The notes: generated from the sequence alone by a model not told the origin. A stretch of DNA of 64,000 nt from Hymenobacter convexus (GCF_030580955.1 NZ_JAUQON010000006.1:310001-374000); one strand, 5' to 3'; shown: positions 8,803 to 17,567, numbered from the stretch's first letter. A program made the numbers and translations.

Positions 8803-9211
8803 TTTTTGCAGGAGTGTATTGAATGCTTTACAAAATTAAGGTGTTAATATTAATTTTATTGCAAATTTTGAGTTGAACCACAAAAATATTTGCACCACCT
8901 CAGTTCTCCTCTTACATTTGTCACAATCCAAGGCAGAAGGCCACGGCGCAAAGGTTGCAAAAGATGAGCTTGCAAAGAAACGGAGTATCTCCGGCCTAAT
9001 TGCAAGCTACCCCCCTCAAACAGGGCCGGTTATTTTCGCAGCTGCCGTGGTTGGATACGGAGGAGAAGAGGGGAAAACGAGGCAGCGCATCTGGGTGGGT
9101 GCGCGCCTCACACAAGTGAGAGGCGACCTCTGGGTGGGGGTCGCCTCTTCGTGGTTTAAAACGATTGCGGAAACAAGCTACCTCTGAAAACTAGAGGGTT
9201 AGCACGCGGCA
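8803..9211. other. Noncoding region with a direct repeat and hairpin
   Basis: No convincing gene is seen; an open frame at 8873-9187 lacks gene-like composition. The right half contains two copies of a TCTGGGTGGG segment (about 9091 and 9130), the second inside a 10-base-pair hairpin (arms 9119-9128 and 9139-9148, AGAGGCGACC/GGTCGCCTCT). No U-tract follows, so it is only a weak terminator candidate; a structured RNA cannot be excluded. Confidence 0.4.
8831..8838 (-). promoter_or_regulatory. Probable -7 box of the lrp-like gene
   Basis: On the minus strand this reads TAATTTTG, a perfect match to the Bacteroidota TAnnTTTG -7 element, inside an AT-rich stretch (8815-8875). A TTTG about 23 bases upstream could serve as the -33 element, slightly further away than the ideal. 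Confidence 0.5.
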
Positions 9212-11449
9212 TTAGCGGGTCGCTACGGGGGTGCGCTGGCTCTGATATTGCTTCACGCCCGCTTCCAGATAGGCGCTGAATTTGGCCACGTCGGGCTCGT
9301 AGGCAATGGGAGCCAGCAGCGGCTTGTTGGTGGCGTCATCGGGGTTGAGCAGCACGTAGTACGGCTGGGCGTTGGCGTTGAATTTGCTAATCTGGAAGTC
9401 CAGATTCTGCTCGCCGATGCTGGTTTTCTGGCGGTTGTCGCGCGGCGAGGTGTACCAATCGGTAGCGGGCAGGGTCGTCTTATCGTCGGCATAGAGGGCC
9501 ACCACCACGTACTTCTCGCGCAGCTGGCGCAACACTTCTTCGTGCGACCACACATCGGCTTCCATGCGGCGGCAGTTGCCGCAGTTGTGGCCCGTGAAAT
9601 CGACGAAAATCGGCTTGCCCTGCTGCTTAGCGCACTTGATGGCTTCCTGCAGAGTGAAGTAGCCATTCAGGCCCAGCGGCAGTTCCAGAATATCGGCGTA
9701 ACGAGCAGGGTCGCAGTTGTCGGCCCCTGCGACCGGCGTGACGGGCAGGGAGGTGCCGGCCGTGGCTAGGTTGAAATCGTGGCGCGTAGCGGGCGGCACA
9801 ATAGCCGACAGCGTAGGCAGCGGCGCCCCAAACAGGCCCGGCACCAGGTACACAGCGAACATAAACGCCACCATCGACAGCACGAGGCGCGGCACGCTCA
9901 CGTGCACCGTTTCGCTGTCGTGGGGCAGCTTTATTTTGCCCAGCAGATAGAATCCCAGCACGGCGGCCAGCACTATCCAGATGGTGAGGAATAGCGGGCG
10001 CGGCACCAGGCCCCAGTGGTAAGACAAGTCGGCGGAGCTCAAAAATTTAAACGCCATGCCCAGCTCCACGAAGCCGAGCACCACCTTCAATACGTTCAGC
10101 CAGCCGCCCGAGCGGGGCAGGGACTTGAGCCAGGTAGGAAACAAGGCAAAGACGATGAACGGCAGGGCAAAGGCCAGCGAAAAAGCCAGCATGCCCAGCG
10201 TGGGCCGCAGCAACTCGCCATTGGCCGCCGCAATAGCTACCGAGCCCACGATGGGCACCGTGCACGAAAACGACACCAGCACCAGCGTGGCCGCCATGAA
10301 GAACAGTCCCGTCCAGCCGCCCTTATCGGCCTGTGCATCGGCCTTGTTCACCAAAGCCGAGGGCGCGTTGATTTCAAACAGGCCCAGAAATGACAGGCCG
10401 AACACGATGAAAATGAGGAACGAAATCACGTTCGGCAGCCAGTGCGAACTGATGAAATTGGCCGCGTCGGCTCCAAACAGCAGACTGAGCAACACCCCGG
10501 CGCCGGTATAAATGGCCATAATCGAGAGGCCGTAGCCGCAGGCCATGAGTACGCTGCGGCGCCGCGTGCCGCCCATGTTGGTGAAGTACGACACCGTCAT
10601 GGGCAGCATCGGGTACACGCAAGGCATAATCACGGCCAGCAGGCCGCCGCCGAATGCCAGCAGCAAGTACTGCCACAGCCCCAGGCCCGCGCCGCCCGCC
10701 TGGTTGGAGGGGGTGGCCGCCGCCACGGTGGTGGCGGGAGCCGCATCGGGCACCTGAATGCTGGGGGCAGTTGCTACGGTTGCTGCGGCTGCCGGCTGAG
10801 CGGGAGTAGCCAGGGCAGTTGCCTGCGTTGCCGTATCAACAGCGGCGGCGGGCGCGGTGGCTACTTCGGTGGCGGCAGGGGCTGTCGTCACCGAAGTAGC
10901 TTTAGTTGGTGCATCGGCGGGGGGCACCACGGCGCCGGTGGGCTTGGCCGGGGCGGCAGTGGCGGCGCCCGTCACGGTGAGGGGGCCGAAGGTGAGAGTT
11001 TCGTTGCCGGGCACGCAGCGGCCGTCGACGGTGGTGCAGGACTGATAGTCGGCGGTGCCGCTGATGGTGAGCGGGCCGGGCTGCAATATTTTGATGCGCT
11101 GGCGCATCTGGCCGGTTTTTTCCCAGAACGCTACTTCGCCTTTAAATACTTCGTCCTGCTCGTGGTGTGACTTGATGGATTGCAGCTTGCCCACCAGGGC
11201 GTAGCCCGGGCCGGGCTTGAAGGCCATGGTGAAAACGACGGGGCCGACTTCGTCGCTGAAATCGGAGGCGTAGAGGTGCCACTTGTCGTCGATGCGGGCG
11301 TTGATAATCAGCTCGACCTCCTCGCCTACTTTGGCGGTGGGCTTGCTGAGGGCGGTGGTCAAGTGCGTGGGCGTCAGGATTTGGGCGCCGGCTGACGTAG
11401 CCAGCCCCAACCAGAGCAACAAGAATTTAAGTATCCGGGAAGTATTCAT
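9212..11449 (-). CDS. DsbD-type thiol:disulfide interchange protein
   Basis: A 745-residue protein with the three-part DsbD plan. A signal peptide and an N-terminal DsbD-alpha-like domain (about 25-165, with paired cysteines in SCTTVDGRC) come first. An Ala/Pro/Thr-rich linker of about 90 residues and an eight-helix cytochrome c biogenesis transmembrane domain follow, with the redox cysteines in MPCVYPMLP and FSCTVPIVG. The protein ends in a periplasmic thioredoxin domain whose active site is CGNC (near residue 620). It would move electrons from cytoplasmic thioredoxin to periplasmic proteins. The Ala/Thr linker is unusually long and low in complexity. The ATG at 11449 is preferred over the longer frame because the signal peptide starts there (MNTSRILKFLLLWLGLATSAGA). 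Confidence 0.92.
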   Translation of the reverse strand: MNTSRILKFLLLWLGLATSAGAQILTPTHLTTALSKPTAKVGEEVELIINARIDDKWHLYASDFSDEVGPVVFTMAFKPGPGYALVGKLQSIKSHHEQDEVFKGEVAFWEKTGQMRQRIKILQPGPLTISGTADYQSCTTVDGRCVPGNETLTFGPLTVTGAATAAPAKPTGAVVPPADAPTKATSVTTAPAATEVATAPAAAVDTATQATALATPAQPAAAATVATAPSIQVPDAAPATTVAAATPSNQAGGAGLGLWQYLLLAFGGGLLAVIMPCVYPMLPMTVSYFTNMGGTRRRSVLMACGYGLSIMAIYTGAGVLLSLLFGADAANFISSHWLPNVISFLIFIVFGLSFLGLFEINAPSALVNKADAQADKGGWTGLFFMAATLVLVSFSCTVPIVGSVAIAAANGELLRPTLGMLAFSLAFALPFIVFALFPTWLKSLPRSGGWLNVLKVVLGFVELGMAFKFLSSADLSYHWGLVPRPLFLTIWIVLAAVLGFYLLGKIKLPHDSETVHVSVPRLVLSMVAFMFAVYLVPGLFGAPLPTLSAIVPPATRHDFNLATAGTSLPVTPVAGADNCDPARYADILELPLGLNGYFTLQEAIKCAKQQGKPIFVDFTGHNCGNCRRMEADVWSHEEVLRQLREKYVVVALYADDKTTLPATDWYTSPRDNRQKTSIGEQNLDFQISKFNANAQPYYVLLNPDDATNKPLLAPIAYEPDVAKFSAYLEAGVKQYQSQRTPVATR

Positions 11450-11662
11450 TCGTGCTAGATAGCCAGCCCCCAAGCGTGCGGGGCGGGATGGGTAATAACC
11501 GAAAAAGCTCGGTTCTCGTTGCAGCATTCGCCTCTGAAGGCACTAAGCACCCGCCGCAACTGGTGGCCGCAGGTTTGGTTTAGGCCTCACAAAATAAGGT
11601 TGGGCTGATGACAAATAGATGAGGCAAAAGTTCATCGAGCCAACTACCTGCGCCAAACTGCG

Positions 11663-11670
11663 TACTTTTG
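11663..11670 (+). promoter_or_regulatory. Probable -7 box of the CNNM/CorC gene
   Basis: TACTTTTG matches TAnnTTTG exactly and sits 46 bases before the ATG at 11716. The longer open frame (TTG at 11668) would begin inside this box, which supports the downstream start. No clear -33 element is seen. Confidence 0.45.
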
Positions 11671-11715
11671 AAGCATAATGGCCTCCAGACCGACCGCGTC
11701 GCGGGGGCCGCCGAC

Positions 11716-13050
11716 ATGGGTTTAAAAATACTAATCACCATTCTGCTCGTTTTGCTGAATGGCTTTTTCGTCGCCGCCGAATTCTCCCTCATCCGGGTCC
11801 GAATGTCGGCCATTGAGATTAAAGCGAAGGAAGGCAGCCGCCTGGCCAAGCTGGTTCTGAGCATCCTTCACAACCTCTACGCCTACTTGTCGGCCACGCA
11901 GCTGGGCGTCACCATTGCTTCCCTGATATTGGGTGCCGTGGGTGAGGAGGTCACCACCGAACTCATCAAGAGCGTGGTGGAGAAGTCGGGCTTCACCATT
12001 GCCCCGGCCGCCGCGCACACGCTTTCGGTGGTTATTGGCCTCATCATCATCACCATTCTGCACGTACTGTTTGGCGAGCTATTTCCGAAGGCCTTGGCTA
12101 TCCAGCGCTCCGAATCGGTGAGCATGGCCCTGGCCCTGCCGCTGCGGATATTCTACTACGTGACGCTGCCGCTGACGTGGTTTTTGTCGAAGGCCTCCAA
12201 TTTCATGCTGGGCCTAGTGGGCGTCACCAACCTGCACGGCACCGAAGCGCACACTTCCGACGAGCTACGCCTGCTGCTGGACCAGAGCAAGGAGAGCGGC
12301 GAAATTCAGGACTCCGAGCACGAGCTGATTGAGAACGTGTTCCAGTTCAACGACCGGATGGTGAAGCAGATAATGGTGCCCCGCACCAAGCTTTCGGCCC
12401 TGGACGTGAACGCGCCGGCCGACCAGATTCTCGACATCATCTTCACCGAAGGCTACTCGCGCCTGCCGGTGTACGAGGGCAACATCGACAACATCGTGGG
12501 CGTGCTCAACGTGAAGGACCTGCTGCCCATCATCCGGCGGCAGGAGCCCGTGGAGCTGGCCCGCATCATGCGGCCGCCCTACTTCGTGCCCGAAACCAAG
12601 AAAATCAACCGCCTGCTGCGCCAGTTCCAGCGCAAGCACATTGTGATGGCCATCGTGAGCGACGAGTTCGGTGGCGTGTCGGGCATCGTCACCATCGAGG
12701 ACATCATGGAGGAGCTGGTGGGCGAAATCCAGGACGAGTACGACAACGAGGTGCCCGTGGTGGAGAAGGTGGCCGAGGATGAGTACCGCGTGAACCCCGC
12801 CACGCCCATTTCCGACGCCAACGAGTACCTCCCCTTCCCCCTGCCCGAGGGCGAAGACTACGAAACCGTGGGCGGCCTGCTCAACGTCATCTACGGCAGC
12901 ATCCCCGAGGTGGGCGACGTGGCCGTGCTCGACCCCTACGAATTTCGGGTGCTCCAACGCTCGCGCCGCGCCGTGGAGCTGGTGCAGCTACGTGTGACCA
13001 CGCCCACCGAGCGCGAAGCCCCGCGCGGCGAACTGAGCGACGAGCTGTAA
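11716..13050 (+). CDS. CNNM/CorC-HlyC family transporter (DUF21, CBS pair, CorC_HlyC domains)
   Basis: A 444-residue membrane protein. The CNNM/DUF21 transmembrane domain (about 1-190) opens with LLVLLNGFFVAAEFSLIRVR and holds the GELFPKALAIQRSE signature. Two CBS domains follow (about 210-330, with IMVPRTKL and SDEFGGVSGIVTIEDIMEELVGEI), then a C-terminal CorC_HlyC/transporter-associated domain (about 345-435, YETVGGLLN). Members are linked to magnesium or cobalt efflux; the older name hemolysin is misleading. It is convergent with the gamma-carbonic anhydrase gene, and a shared terminator separates them. Confidence 0.93.
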   Translation: MGLKILITILLVLLNGFFVAAEFSLIRVRMSAIEIKAKEGSRLAKLVLSILHNLYAYLSATQLGVTIASLILGAVGEEVTTELIKSVVEKSGFTIAPAAAHTLSVVIGLIIITILHVLFGELFPKALAIQRSESVSMALALPLRIFYYVTLPLTWFLSKASNFMLGLVGVTNLHGTEAHTSDELRLLLDQSKESGEIQDSEHELIENVFQFNDRMVKQIMVPRTKLSALDVNAPADQILDIIFTEGYSRLPVYEGNIDNIVGVLNVKDLLPIIRRQEPVELARIMRPPYFVPETKKINRLLRQFQRKHIVMAIVSDEFGGVSGIVTIEDIMEELVGEIQDEYDNEVPVVEKVAEDEYRVNPATPISDANEYLPFPLPEGEDYETVGGLLNVIYGSIPEVGDVAVLDPYEFRVLQRSRRAVELVQLRVTTPTEREAPRGELSDEL

Positions 13051-13065
13051 CGCCACTTAAAGTTC

Positions 13066-13100
13066 AAAAAGCCTGCCTGTTATCTCAGACGGGCTTTTTT
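13066..13100. terminator. Bidirectional terminator
   Basis: AAAAAGCCTGCCTG and CAGACGGGCTTTTTT pair (two G-U pairs) around a 6-base loop. Both flanks carry A/T runs, so it can end the convergent CNNM and gamma-carbonic anhydrase transcripts. Confidence 0.85.
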
Positions 13101-13125
13101 GGATTTTAAGACTCAAAGTTTAGCT

Positions 13126-13635
13126 TTACAGCCAGCTGGCGTAGGTCTGATAATTAGCAGCTGTTCGCTTCAAGCCTTCGCGCTGCGCTTCCGTCACAGG
13201 CTTGATTTTTTTGGCTGGTACGCCGGCGTAGAGGAAGCCGGGCTCGCACACGAAATTTTCGAGCACCACGGCCCCGGCCGCGATGATGCAGCCCGTGCCC
13301 ACCACCGCGTGGTCCATCACGATGGCGCCCATGCCGATGAGCACATCGTCGGCCACGGTGCAGCCGTGCACCAGCGCCCGGTGCCCGATGCTCACGCGGC
13401 TGCCGATGCTGAGGGGCGCTTTTTGGTATGTGCAGTGCAACACGGCCCCGTCCTGGACGTTGGTCTCATCGCCGATGCGGATGCTATGCACGTCGCCCCG
13501 AATCACGGCCGTGAACCAAACGGTGCACCGCGCGCCCAGCACCACATCGCCAATAATGGTGGCGTTGTCGGCCACGAAGCAGTCGGCCGGAATTTGCGGA
13601 AAAATGCCGTGAACGGGTAATACGAGGGCGGGCAT
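13126..13635 (-). CDS. Gamma-carbonic anhydrase family protein (left-handed beta-helix)
   Basis: A 169-residue trimeric left-handed beta-helix protein with repeated hexapeptides (VIGDVV, VHSIRIGDETNVQDG, VLHCTYQKAPLSIGSRVSIGH). Metal-ligand candidate histidines occur in LHCT, IGHRALVHG and MDHAV, as in the CamH/YrdA/PaaY branch. Members of this branch often show weak or no carbonic anhydrase activity, so the reaction is uncertain. The frame is open to 13686, but the ATG at 13635 (MPALVLPVHG) gives the usual length for the family. The gene diverges from the small membrane protein that follows. Confidence 0.92.
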   Translation of the reverse strand: MPALVLPVHGIFPQIPADCFVADNATIIGDVVLGARCTVWFTAVIRGDVHSIRIGDETNVQDGAVLHCTYQKAPLSIGSRVSIGHRALVHGCTVADDVLIGMGAIVMDHAVVGTGCIIAAGAVVLENFVCEPGFLYAGVPAKKIKPVTEAQREGLKRTAANYQTYASWL

Positions 13636-13704
13636 AGCGATACAAGAGTTAGTTCGGCCGTAAATATGCGGCCGTTTATGGTTCAACAGCTTGTTTCTTA
13701 TCCC

Positions 13705-14199
13705 ATGCTTTTTCAGGAACGTCAGCTTTTTATCCGCCGCTGGTGGCCGCTGCTGCTGACGCCGGCCGTGGTAATTATCACGCTGGTTTGGCTACTGCCG
13801 GCCAAGCCCTTTCGCGCCGACTGGTCGGCCGTGGTGGCAGGTGTGGTGGTACTACTGAGTGTCTGCCTGCTGCTCACGCTACGCCTTGAAACGCGGCTGG
13901 ACGCGGCCGGGGCTCACTACCGCCTGTTTCCGCTGCAATGGACCTGGCGCTCCCGGCCCTGGGCCTCAATCGCACAGGCCTACGTACGCGCCTACGACCC
14001 GCTGGGCGAGTACGGCGGCTGGGGCCTGAAAGGCCGAAGCAGCAACCGCGCCCTCAACATCTCCGGCGACCAGGGCCTGCAGCTCGTGCTACGCGACGGC
14101 AACCGCCTGTTGCTGGGCACCCAGCGCCCCGCCGAAATCACCCAGGCGCTGGGGCAACTGGCGATACCCGGCTTAAGCACGGTGGCGCCTGCGGCTTAA
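13705..14199 (+). CDS. Small membrane protein with PH-like C-terminus
   Basis: A 164-residue protein with two transmembrane helices near the N-terminus (about residues 10-30 and 45-65). A soluble beta-rich tail contains EYGGWGLKGRSSNRALNISG and LQLVLRDGNRLLLGTQRP. This layout resembles bacterial PH-like (YdbS/DUF6141-type) membrane proteins of unknown function. Starts at 13666 and 13678 are also in frame. Its stop codon shares the bases TTAA with the stop of the convergent radical SAM gene. Confidence 0.65.
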   Translation: MLFQERQLFIRRWWPLLLTPAVVIITLVWLLPAKPFRADWSAVVAGVVVLLSVCLLLTLRLETRLDAAGAHYRLFPLQWTWRSRPWASIAQAYVRAYDPLGEYGGWGLKGRSSNRALNISGDQGLQLVLRDGNRLLLGTQRPAEITQALGQLAIPGLSTVAPAA

Positions 14200-15179
14200 A
14201 CGCCAATAAGCCGCTTCCAGGTGCCTTTCTCCCAGTTATACTTGAGCGTGCTCGGCAGCGCCTGCCAGAAATATTTGCTGGTTTCGACCGCGAAGCTGGG
14301 CTGCATGTAGCAGTTGATGGTGCAGCCCTCGCAGGCCGGCAGGCGGCCTTCGAGCGCGGCCAGGCGCTGGGTTTCGGGCGCGTTGTAGAGGTCGAACAAC
14401 TGGCCCTCGATGGGGAATTTCTGCTCGCCGAGGTGGTAGCAGGGCAATACTAACTCGTTGCTTGGCGAGATGACCAGCGTGGTGCTGGCGGCCCGGCACA
14501 CGGGCGCGGCCACATGGTTGCCGCCGTCGCGCCGCAGCTGAATGAAGGCTTCGTTCAAATACACGCCCTTGCGCTTGCCAAAAGCCGAGAGGTAATCCAG
14601 TTCCTCGGGCGTAAGCTGCTCGCCGGTTTCCACGTCGCCGTACTCGAAGGCGGGGTTGAGGATGAGCACGAGGCCGTTGGGCTGGGTAATGTCGCGGTAC
14701 ACGGCTTCCAGGTCCTTCAGGTTTTTGCGGAATACGGTGAAGAGAATATCCGGCCGCTCGCCCAGCTCTTTGGCCACCCGAATGCTTTCGAGCACGAAAT
14801 CGTAGCAGGCCACGCCGCGGCCCAGGTCGTGCGTATCGCGGTCGGCCGAGTCGAGCGAAAAGTGCAGCATATCGACCTTGCCGCGCAGCTTTTCGGCATT
14901 TTTGGGGTAGAGCAGGCCGTTGGTCGTCACGGTGGTGATGAAGCCCATTTCCCGCGCCAGCCCCAGAAACTCGGGTAGCTGCCGGTGCAGCAGCGGCTCG
15001 CCGCCGGTGAAGTCAATCACCGACACGCCCAACCGCTTGAGGTCGCGCAGGTTCTGTGTCACGTCCTCGAGCGTGATGTAGGGCGAGGGCTTCTCCCAGA
15101 TGTCGCAAAACGCGCACTTCGCATTGCAGCGGTAGGTGACGTAGTAATTGCAGAGAACGGGGTGCTTGACGAGGCGCAT
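14196..15179 (-). CDS. Radical SAM protein with SPASM-like C-terminal cysteines
   Basis: A 327-residue radical SAM enzyme. The 4Fe-4S motif CNAKCAFC gives C18, C22 and C25, followed by the DFTGGEPLLH strand, TTNGLL, and LHFSLDS of the partial TIM barrel. A C-terminal cysteine group (APVCRA, LPCYHLG, ACEGCTINCYM) resembles an auxiliary Fe-S or twitch domain. Related proteins mature peptides, heme or hopanoids, but nothing nearby identifies a substrate. It ends tail-to-tail with the preceding membrane protein gene, and its start abuts a family A palindromic repeat. Confidence 0.88.
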   Translation of the reverse strand: MRLVKHPVLCNYYVTYRCNAKCAFCDIWEKPSPYITLEDVTQNLRDLKRLGVSVIDFTGGEPLLHRQLPEFLGLAREMGFITTVTTNGLLYPKNAEKLRGKVDMLHFSLDSADRDTHDLGRGVACYDFVLESIRVAKELGERPDILFTVFRKNLKDLEAVYRDITQPNGLVLILNPAFEYGDVETGEQLTPEELDYLSAFGKRKGVYLNEAFIQLRRDGGNHVAAPVCRAASTTLVISPSNELVLPCYHLGEQKFPIEGQLFDLYNAPETQRLAALEGRLPACEGCTINCYMQPSFAVETSKYFWQALPSTLKYNWEKGTWKRLIGV

Positions 15180-15185
15180 GGCGGG

Positions 15186-15283
15186 AGCGCGGACTTTTAG
15201 TCCGTGCGTGAACTGACTTTCAACCGCGGACTACCTAGCACGCACCTGAATGGTTTTCAACTCGCGGACTAAAAGTCCGCGCT
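15186..15283. repeat. Dispersed palindromic repeat, family A, second copy
   Basis: Inverted 19-base arms at 15186-15204 and 15265-15283 carry the same core as the element at 4952-5046 (GCGCGGACTTTTAGTCCG). A third partial core, CGCGGACTACCTAG, lies between them, so this copy looks like two or three units with decay in the middle. It separates the radical SAM and endonuclease III genes. Confidence 0.75.
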
Positions 15284-15289
15284 ACAAAG

Positions 15290-16063
15290 CTAATGCGGCA
15301 GCTTGCCCCAGGCGGCCGGGTCCCACTGCGTCGGCGTGGAGGCCAGCGCCTCAGTAGTAGCCTCCCCATAATGCTCCTGGTAATAATTGCAAAAGCCCTT
15401 CAACGGGCACCGCGCACAGTTCGGCTTCAGGAAAAAGCAAATCTGCTGGCCGTGCCAGTAGTTGTGCTTATGGAAGTTGAACAACGTTTCCCCATCGGCC
15501 GGCAACAGGGCCAGCAGCACGCTGTGCGCCTTCTCCACCGACACCTTCGGCCCCAGGAAACCTACCCGCTGCGCCACCCGGTGCACATGCGTATCGACGG
15601 GCAGCACCGGCTTGTGGTAATTGAAAAGTAGCAGCAGCGAGGCTGTTTTCAGGCCAATGCCGGGCATATCCGTGAGCCAGGACATGCCTTTTTCCGTGGG
15701 CCAGTCGGCCAGGAAATCCAGGTCGAACGGCCCGCCTGTTTCGGCCTGAATGCGCCGCAGAATCTCCTGAATGCGCGGCGCCTGCGTATCGGGCCAGCGC
15801 GTGGTTCGGATGGCGTGGGCCAGCTCCTGGGTGGGCGCGGCCTCCACGCCGGCCCAGTTGCCGAAGGCTTCCAGCATGCGGTCGTAGGCCAATTCCTCGT
15901 CGGCGTGGGTGGTGCGGTGCGACAACACGGTTGAAATCAACTCCCGCATGGGCGTGCGGCGCGGCTCGGGCGGCAGGTGGCCGTAGAAATGGTCGAGAAT
16001 CTGGTGGTCGGCCCAGGCTTTTTCAGCGGCCGATGAGGTGTAGGTAGCGTCGGGAGAAGGCAT
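15290..16063 (-). CDS. Endonuclease III-like DNA glycosylase/AP lyase
   Basis: A 257-residue HhH-GPD base-excision repair enzyme. The helix-hairpin-helix is MPGIGLKTASLLLL, with the catalytic lysine K139 and the catalytic aspartate D157 in PVDTHVHR. The C-terminal Fe-S cluster motif is complete: C209-x6-C216-x2-C219-x5-C225, exactly the Nth spacing. Both catalytic residues are present, so it should act as a bifunctional glycosylase and AP lyase on oxidised pyrimidines. It is about 40 residues longer than E. coli Nth at its ends and may be a paralogue rather than the main Nth. The upstream ATG at 16078 is a possible alternative start. Confidence 0.88.
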   Translation of the reverse strand: MPSPDATYTSSAAEKAWADHQILDHFYGHLPPEPRRTPMRELISTVLSHRTTHADEELAYDRMLEAFGNWAGVEAAPTQELAHAIRTTRWPDTQAPRIQEILRRIQAETGGPFDLDFLADWPTEKGMSWLTDMPGIGLKTASLLLLFNYHKPVLPVDTHVHRVAQRVGFLGPKVSVEKAHSVLLALLPADGETLFNFHKHNYWHGQQICFFLKPNCARCPLKGFCNYYQEHYGEATTEALASTPTQWDPAAWGKLPH

Positions 16064-16127
16064 TCGGGTTGTACCCAAGGCCCCGCTACAAGGTTGCTTT
16101 GGCGCGCCAGTTCAGGCTCCAAAGCAT

Positions 16128-16160
16128 AAAAAAAGGCCGCCTAACCGGGCGGCCTTTTTT
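16128..16160 (-). terminator. Rho-independent terminator
   Basis: AAAAAAAGGCCGCC and GGGCGGCCTTTTTT pair around a short loop. It sits just after the glycine-zipper OmpA gene (stop at 16200) on the minus strand, and is nearly identical to the one at 17489-17522. Confidence 0.85.
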
Positions 16161-16199
16161 AGTTGAATACCGGCTGCGCTTGCCGCAGCCGGCTTTGTC

Positions 16200-16916
16200 T
16201 TACAGCTGGCCTTTTTTGGCGGCCTTCTGCATTTTCTCGTTGGCGAAAATGGCCACTTCCACGCGGCGGTTGGCGGCTTTGCCGGCTACCGTGCTGTTGT
16301 CGCCCACGGGCTGGCTCGAGCCGTAGCCTTTGGCCTGAATGCGGCCGGAGTCAACACCCTGGGCCTGAATCTCATTCGACACGGCCTGCGCACGGCGCTC
16401 CGACAGGGGCTGGTTGATGGCGTCCGAGCCCGAAGCATCGGTGTGGCCTTCAATCAGCACGTTGGTGTCGGCGTACTTCTTGAGGGTGGCGGCCAGTTGG
16501 TCGATGTTGCCGGCCGCTTCCGGGGTCAGGCTCGACGAATTAGTGCCGAACAGGATGCCCGAAGCAAAGGTAATTTTGATGCCTTCGCCCACGCGCTCTA
16601 CCGTGGCGCCTTCCAGGTCGCGGCGCAGCTCGGCGGCTTGCTTGTCCATTTTGCGGCCGATGAGGGCCCCACCGGCACCACCCACCACAGCGCCAATGAT
16701 GGCACCCTTGGCCGTGCCCGACTTGCCGCCAATCAGGCGGCCCGCCACGCCGCCGGCCACCGCGCCACCCAGGCCGCCAATGAGGCCGCCTTTGAGGGTT
16801 TTGCTCATGCCTTTGGGCTTATCCGTCGAAACGGTCGAAGTTTGGGCCTGCGCAAAATTGTTTACCAACAGCAGCAGGGCCAGCAGAAATGTGAGGGACG
16901 AACGAAGAAATTTCAT
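16200..16916 (-). CDS. OmpA family protein with glycine zipper
   Basis: A 238-residue envelope protein. A signal peptide (residues 1-23, ending NNFAQAQ) is followed by a glycine-zipper hydrophobic segment (about 35-85, GGLIGGLGGAVAGGVAGRLI). A C-terminal OmpA peptidoglycan-binding domain covers about 115-225 (VLIEGHTDASGSDAINQPLS, then SERRAQAVSNE and NRRVEVAIF). It probably links the outer membrane to peptidoglycan. Its length and order match the paralogue at 17568-18314, from which it differs by lacking a lipobox. The ATG at 16916 starts the signal peptide. Confidence 0.9.
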   Translation of the reverse strand: MKFLRSSLTFLLALLLLVNNFAQAQTSTVSTDKPKGMSKTLKGGLIGGLGGAVAGGVAGRLIGGKSGTAKGAIIGAVVGGAGGALIGRKMDKQAAELRRDLEGATVERVGEGIKITFASGILFGTNSSSLTPEAAGNIDQLAATLKKYADTNVLIEGHTDASGSDAINQPLSERRAQAVSNEIQAQGVDSGRIQAKGYGSSQPVGDNSTVAGKAANRRVEVAIFANEKMQKAAKKGQL

Positions 16917-17034
16917 GTTTAAAAAAGGGTTTGGATAAAAGAGGCCAGCCACAGGCGCAACTGGAGCAATGAGGCGGCAAGTACGCTATTTGCAACCACC
17001 TTGCCAAACTATTCAGGCTCGGCCGTACGACCAC

Positions 17035-17070
17035 AAAAAAAGGCCCTGTCGTGAAGACAGGGCCTTTTTG
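17035..17070 (-). terminator. Rho-independent terminator
   Basis: AAAAAAAGGCCCTGTC and GACAGGGCCTTTTT pair around GTGAA. It lies 30 bases past the stop of the 92-residue glycine-zipper gene. Confidence 0.85.
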
Positions 17071-17100
17071 TTCGAAACAATTACCGGGCCGCGCTCCGGC

Positions 17101-17379
17101 TTATTTCTTGTTGTGGTAGGCGTTGTAGCGGGCCGGGTCTTTCTTCTTGTCTTTGTTGCGGCCAATGAGGCCGCCGCCCACCACGCCGGCCGCACCGCCA
17201 ATCAGGGCGCCCTTGCCGCCGCCCAGCACCGCGCCGGTCACGGCACCGGCTCCACCGCCAATGGCCGCGCCTTTGGCCTTATTGCTCCAGCCCTTCTTGG
17301 GCGTTTGGGCCTGAGCGGCCGAACCGGCCAGCATCAAAAAGGCCATTACCAACAGGAAATATATTTTGAAAGTCTTCAT
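17101..17379 (-). CDS. Small secreted glycine-zipper protein
   Basis: A 92-residue protein: a signal peptide (MKTFKIYFLLVMAFLMLAGSAAQAQ), a glycine-zipper segment of about 45 residues (AAIGGGAGAVTGAVLGGGKG and onward), and a lysine-rich basic tail (NKDKKKDPARYNAYHNKK). It resembles the zipper part of the two flanking OmpA genes without the OmpA domain, so it may be a truncated or sister paralogue. The function is unknown; the zipper suggests membrane insertion or oligomer formation. The ATG at 17379 begins the signal peptide. Confidence 0.85.
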   Translation of the reverse strand: MKTFKIYFLLVMAFLMLAGSAAQAQTPKKGWSNKAKGAAIGGGAGAVTGAVLGGGKGALIGGAAGVVGGGLIGRNKDKKKDPARYNAYHNKK

Positions 17380-17488
17380 GACGAAAGTTGATTTTGAATG
17401 AAAAACAGAAACAACGGGAGTTAAACGAGGACGTGCGCGCAGAGGTTTTGTCATTATTACTTCCGCCGGTTCCAGCCAGAAAAAATCT

Positions 17489-17522
17489 AAAAAAAGGCCG
17501 CCCAATCGGGCGGCCTTTTTTT
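17489..17522 (-). terminator. Rho-independent terminator
   Basis: AAAAAAGGCCGCCC and GGGCGGCCTTTTTTT pair around AATC. It ends the 248-residue OmpA lipoprotein gene (stop at 17568) and is nearly identical to the terminator at 16128-16160, consistent with duplication of gene plus terminator. Confidence 0.85.
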
Positions 17523-17567
17523 AAGTTCAACCCAAGCTGCAAAGCAGCGTGGGAGTCAGGGCGTGGT

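Noticed and set aside
8873-9187. A 104-residue plus-strand frame
   Set aside because: It crosses a hairpin and a direct repeat, has no domain, and its codon use does not fit.
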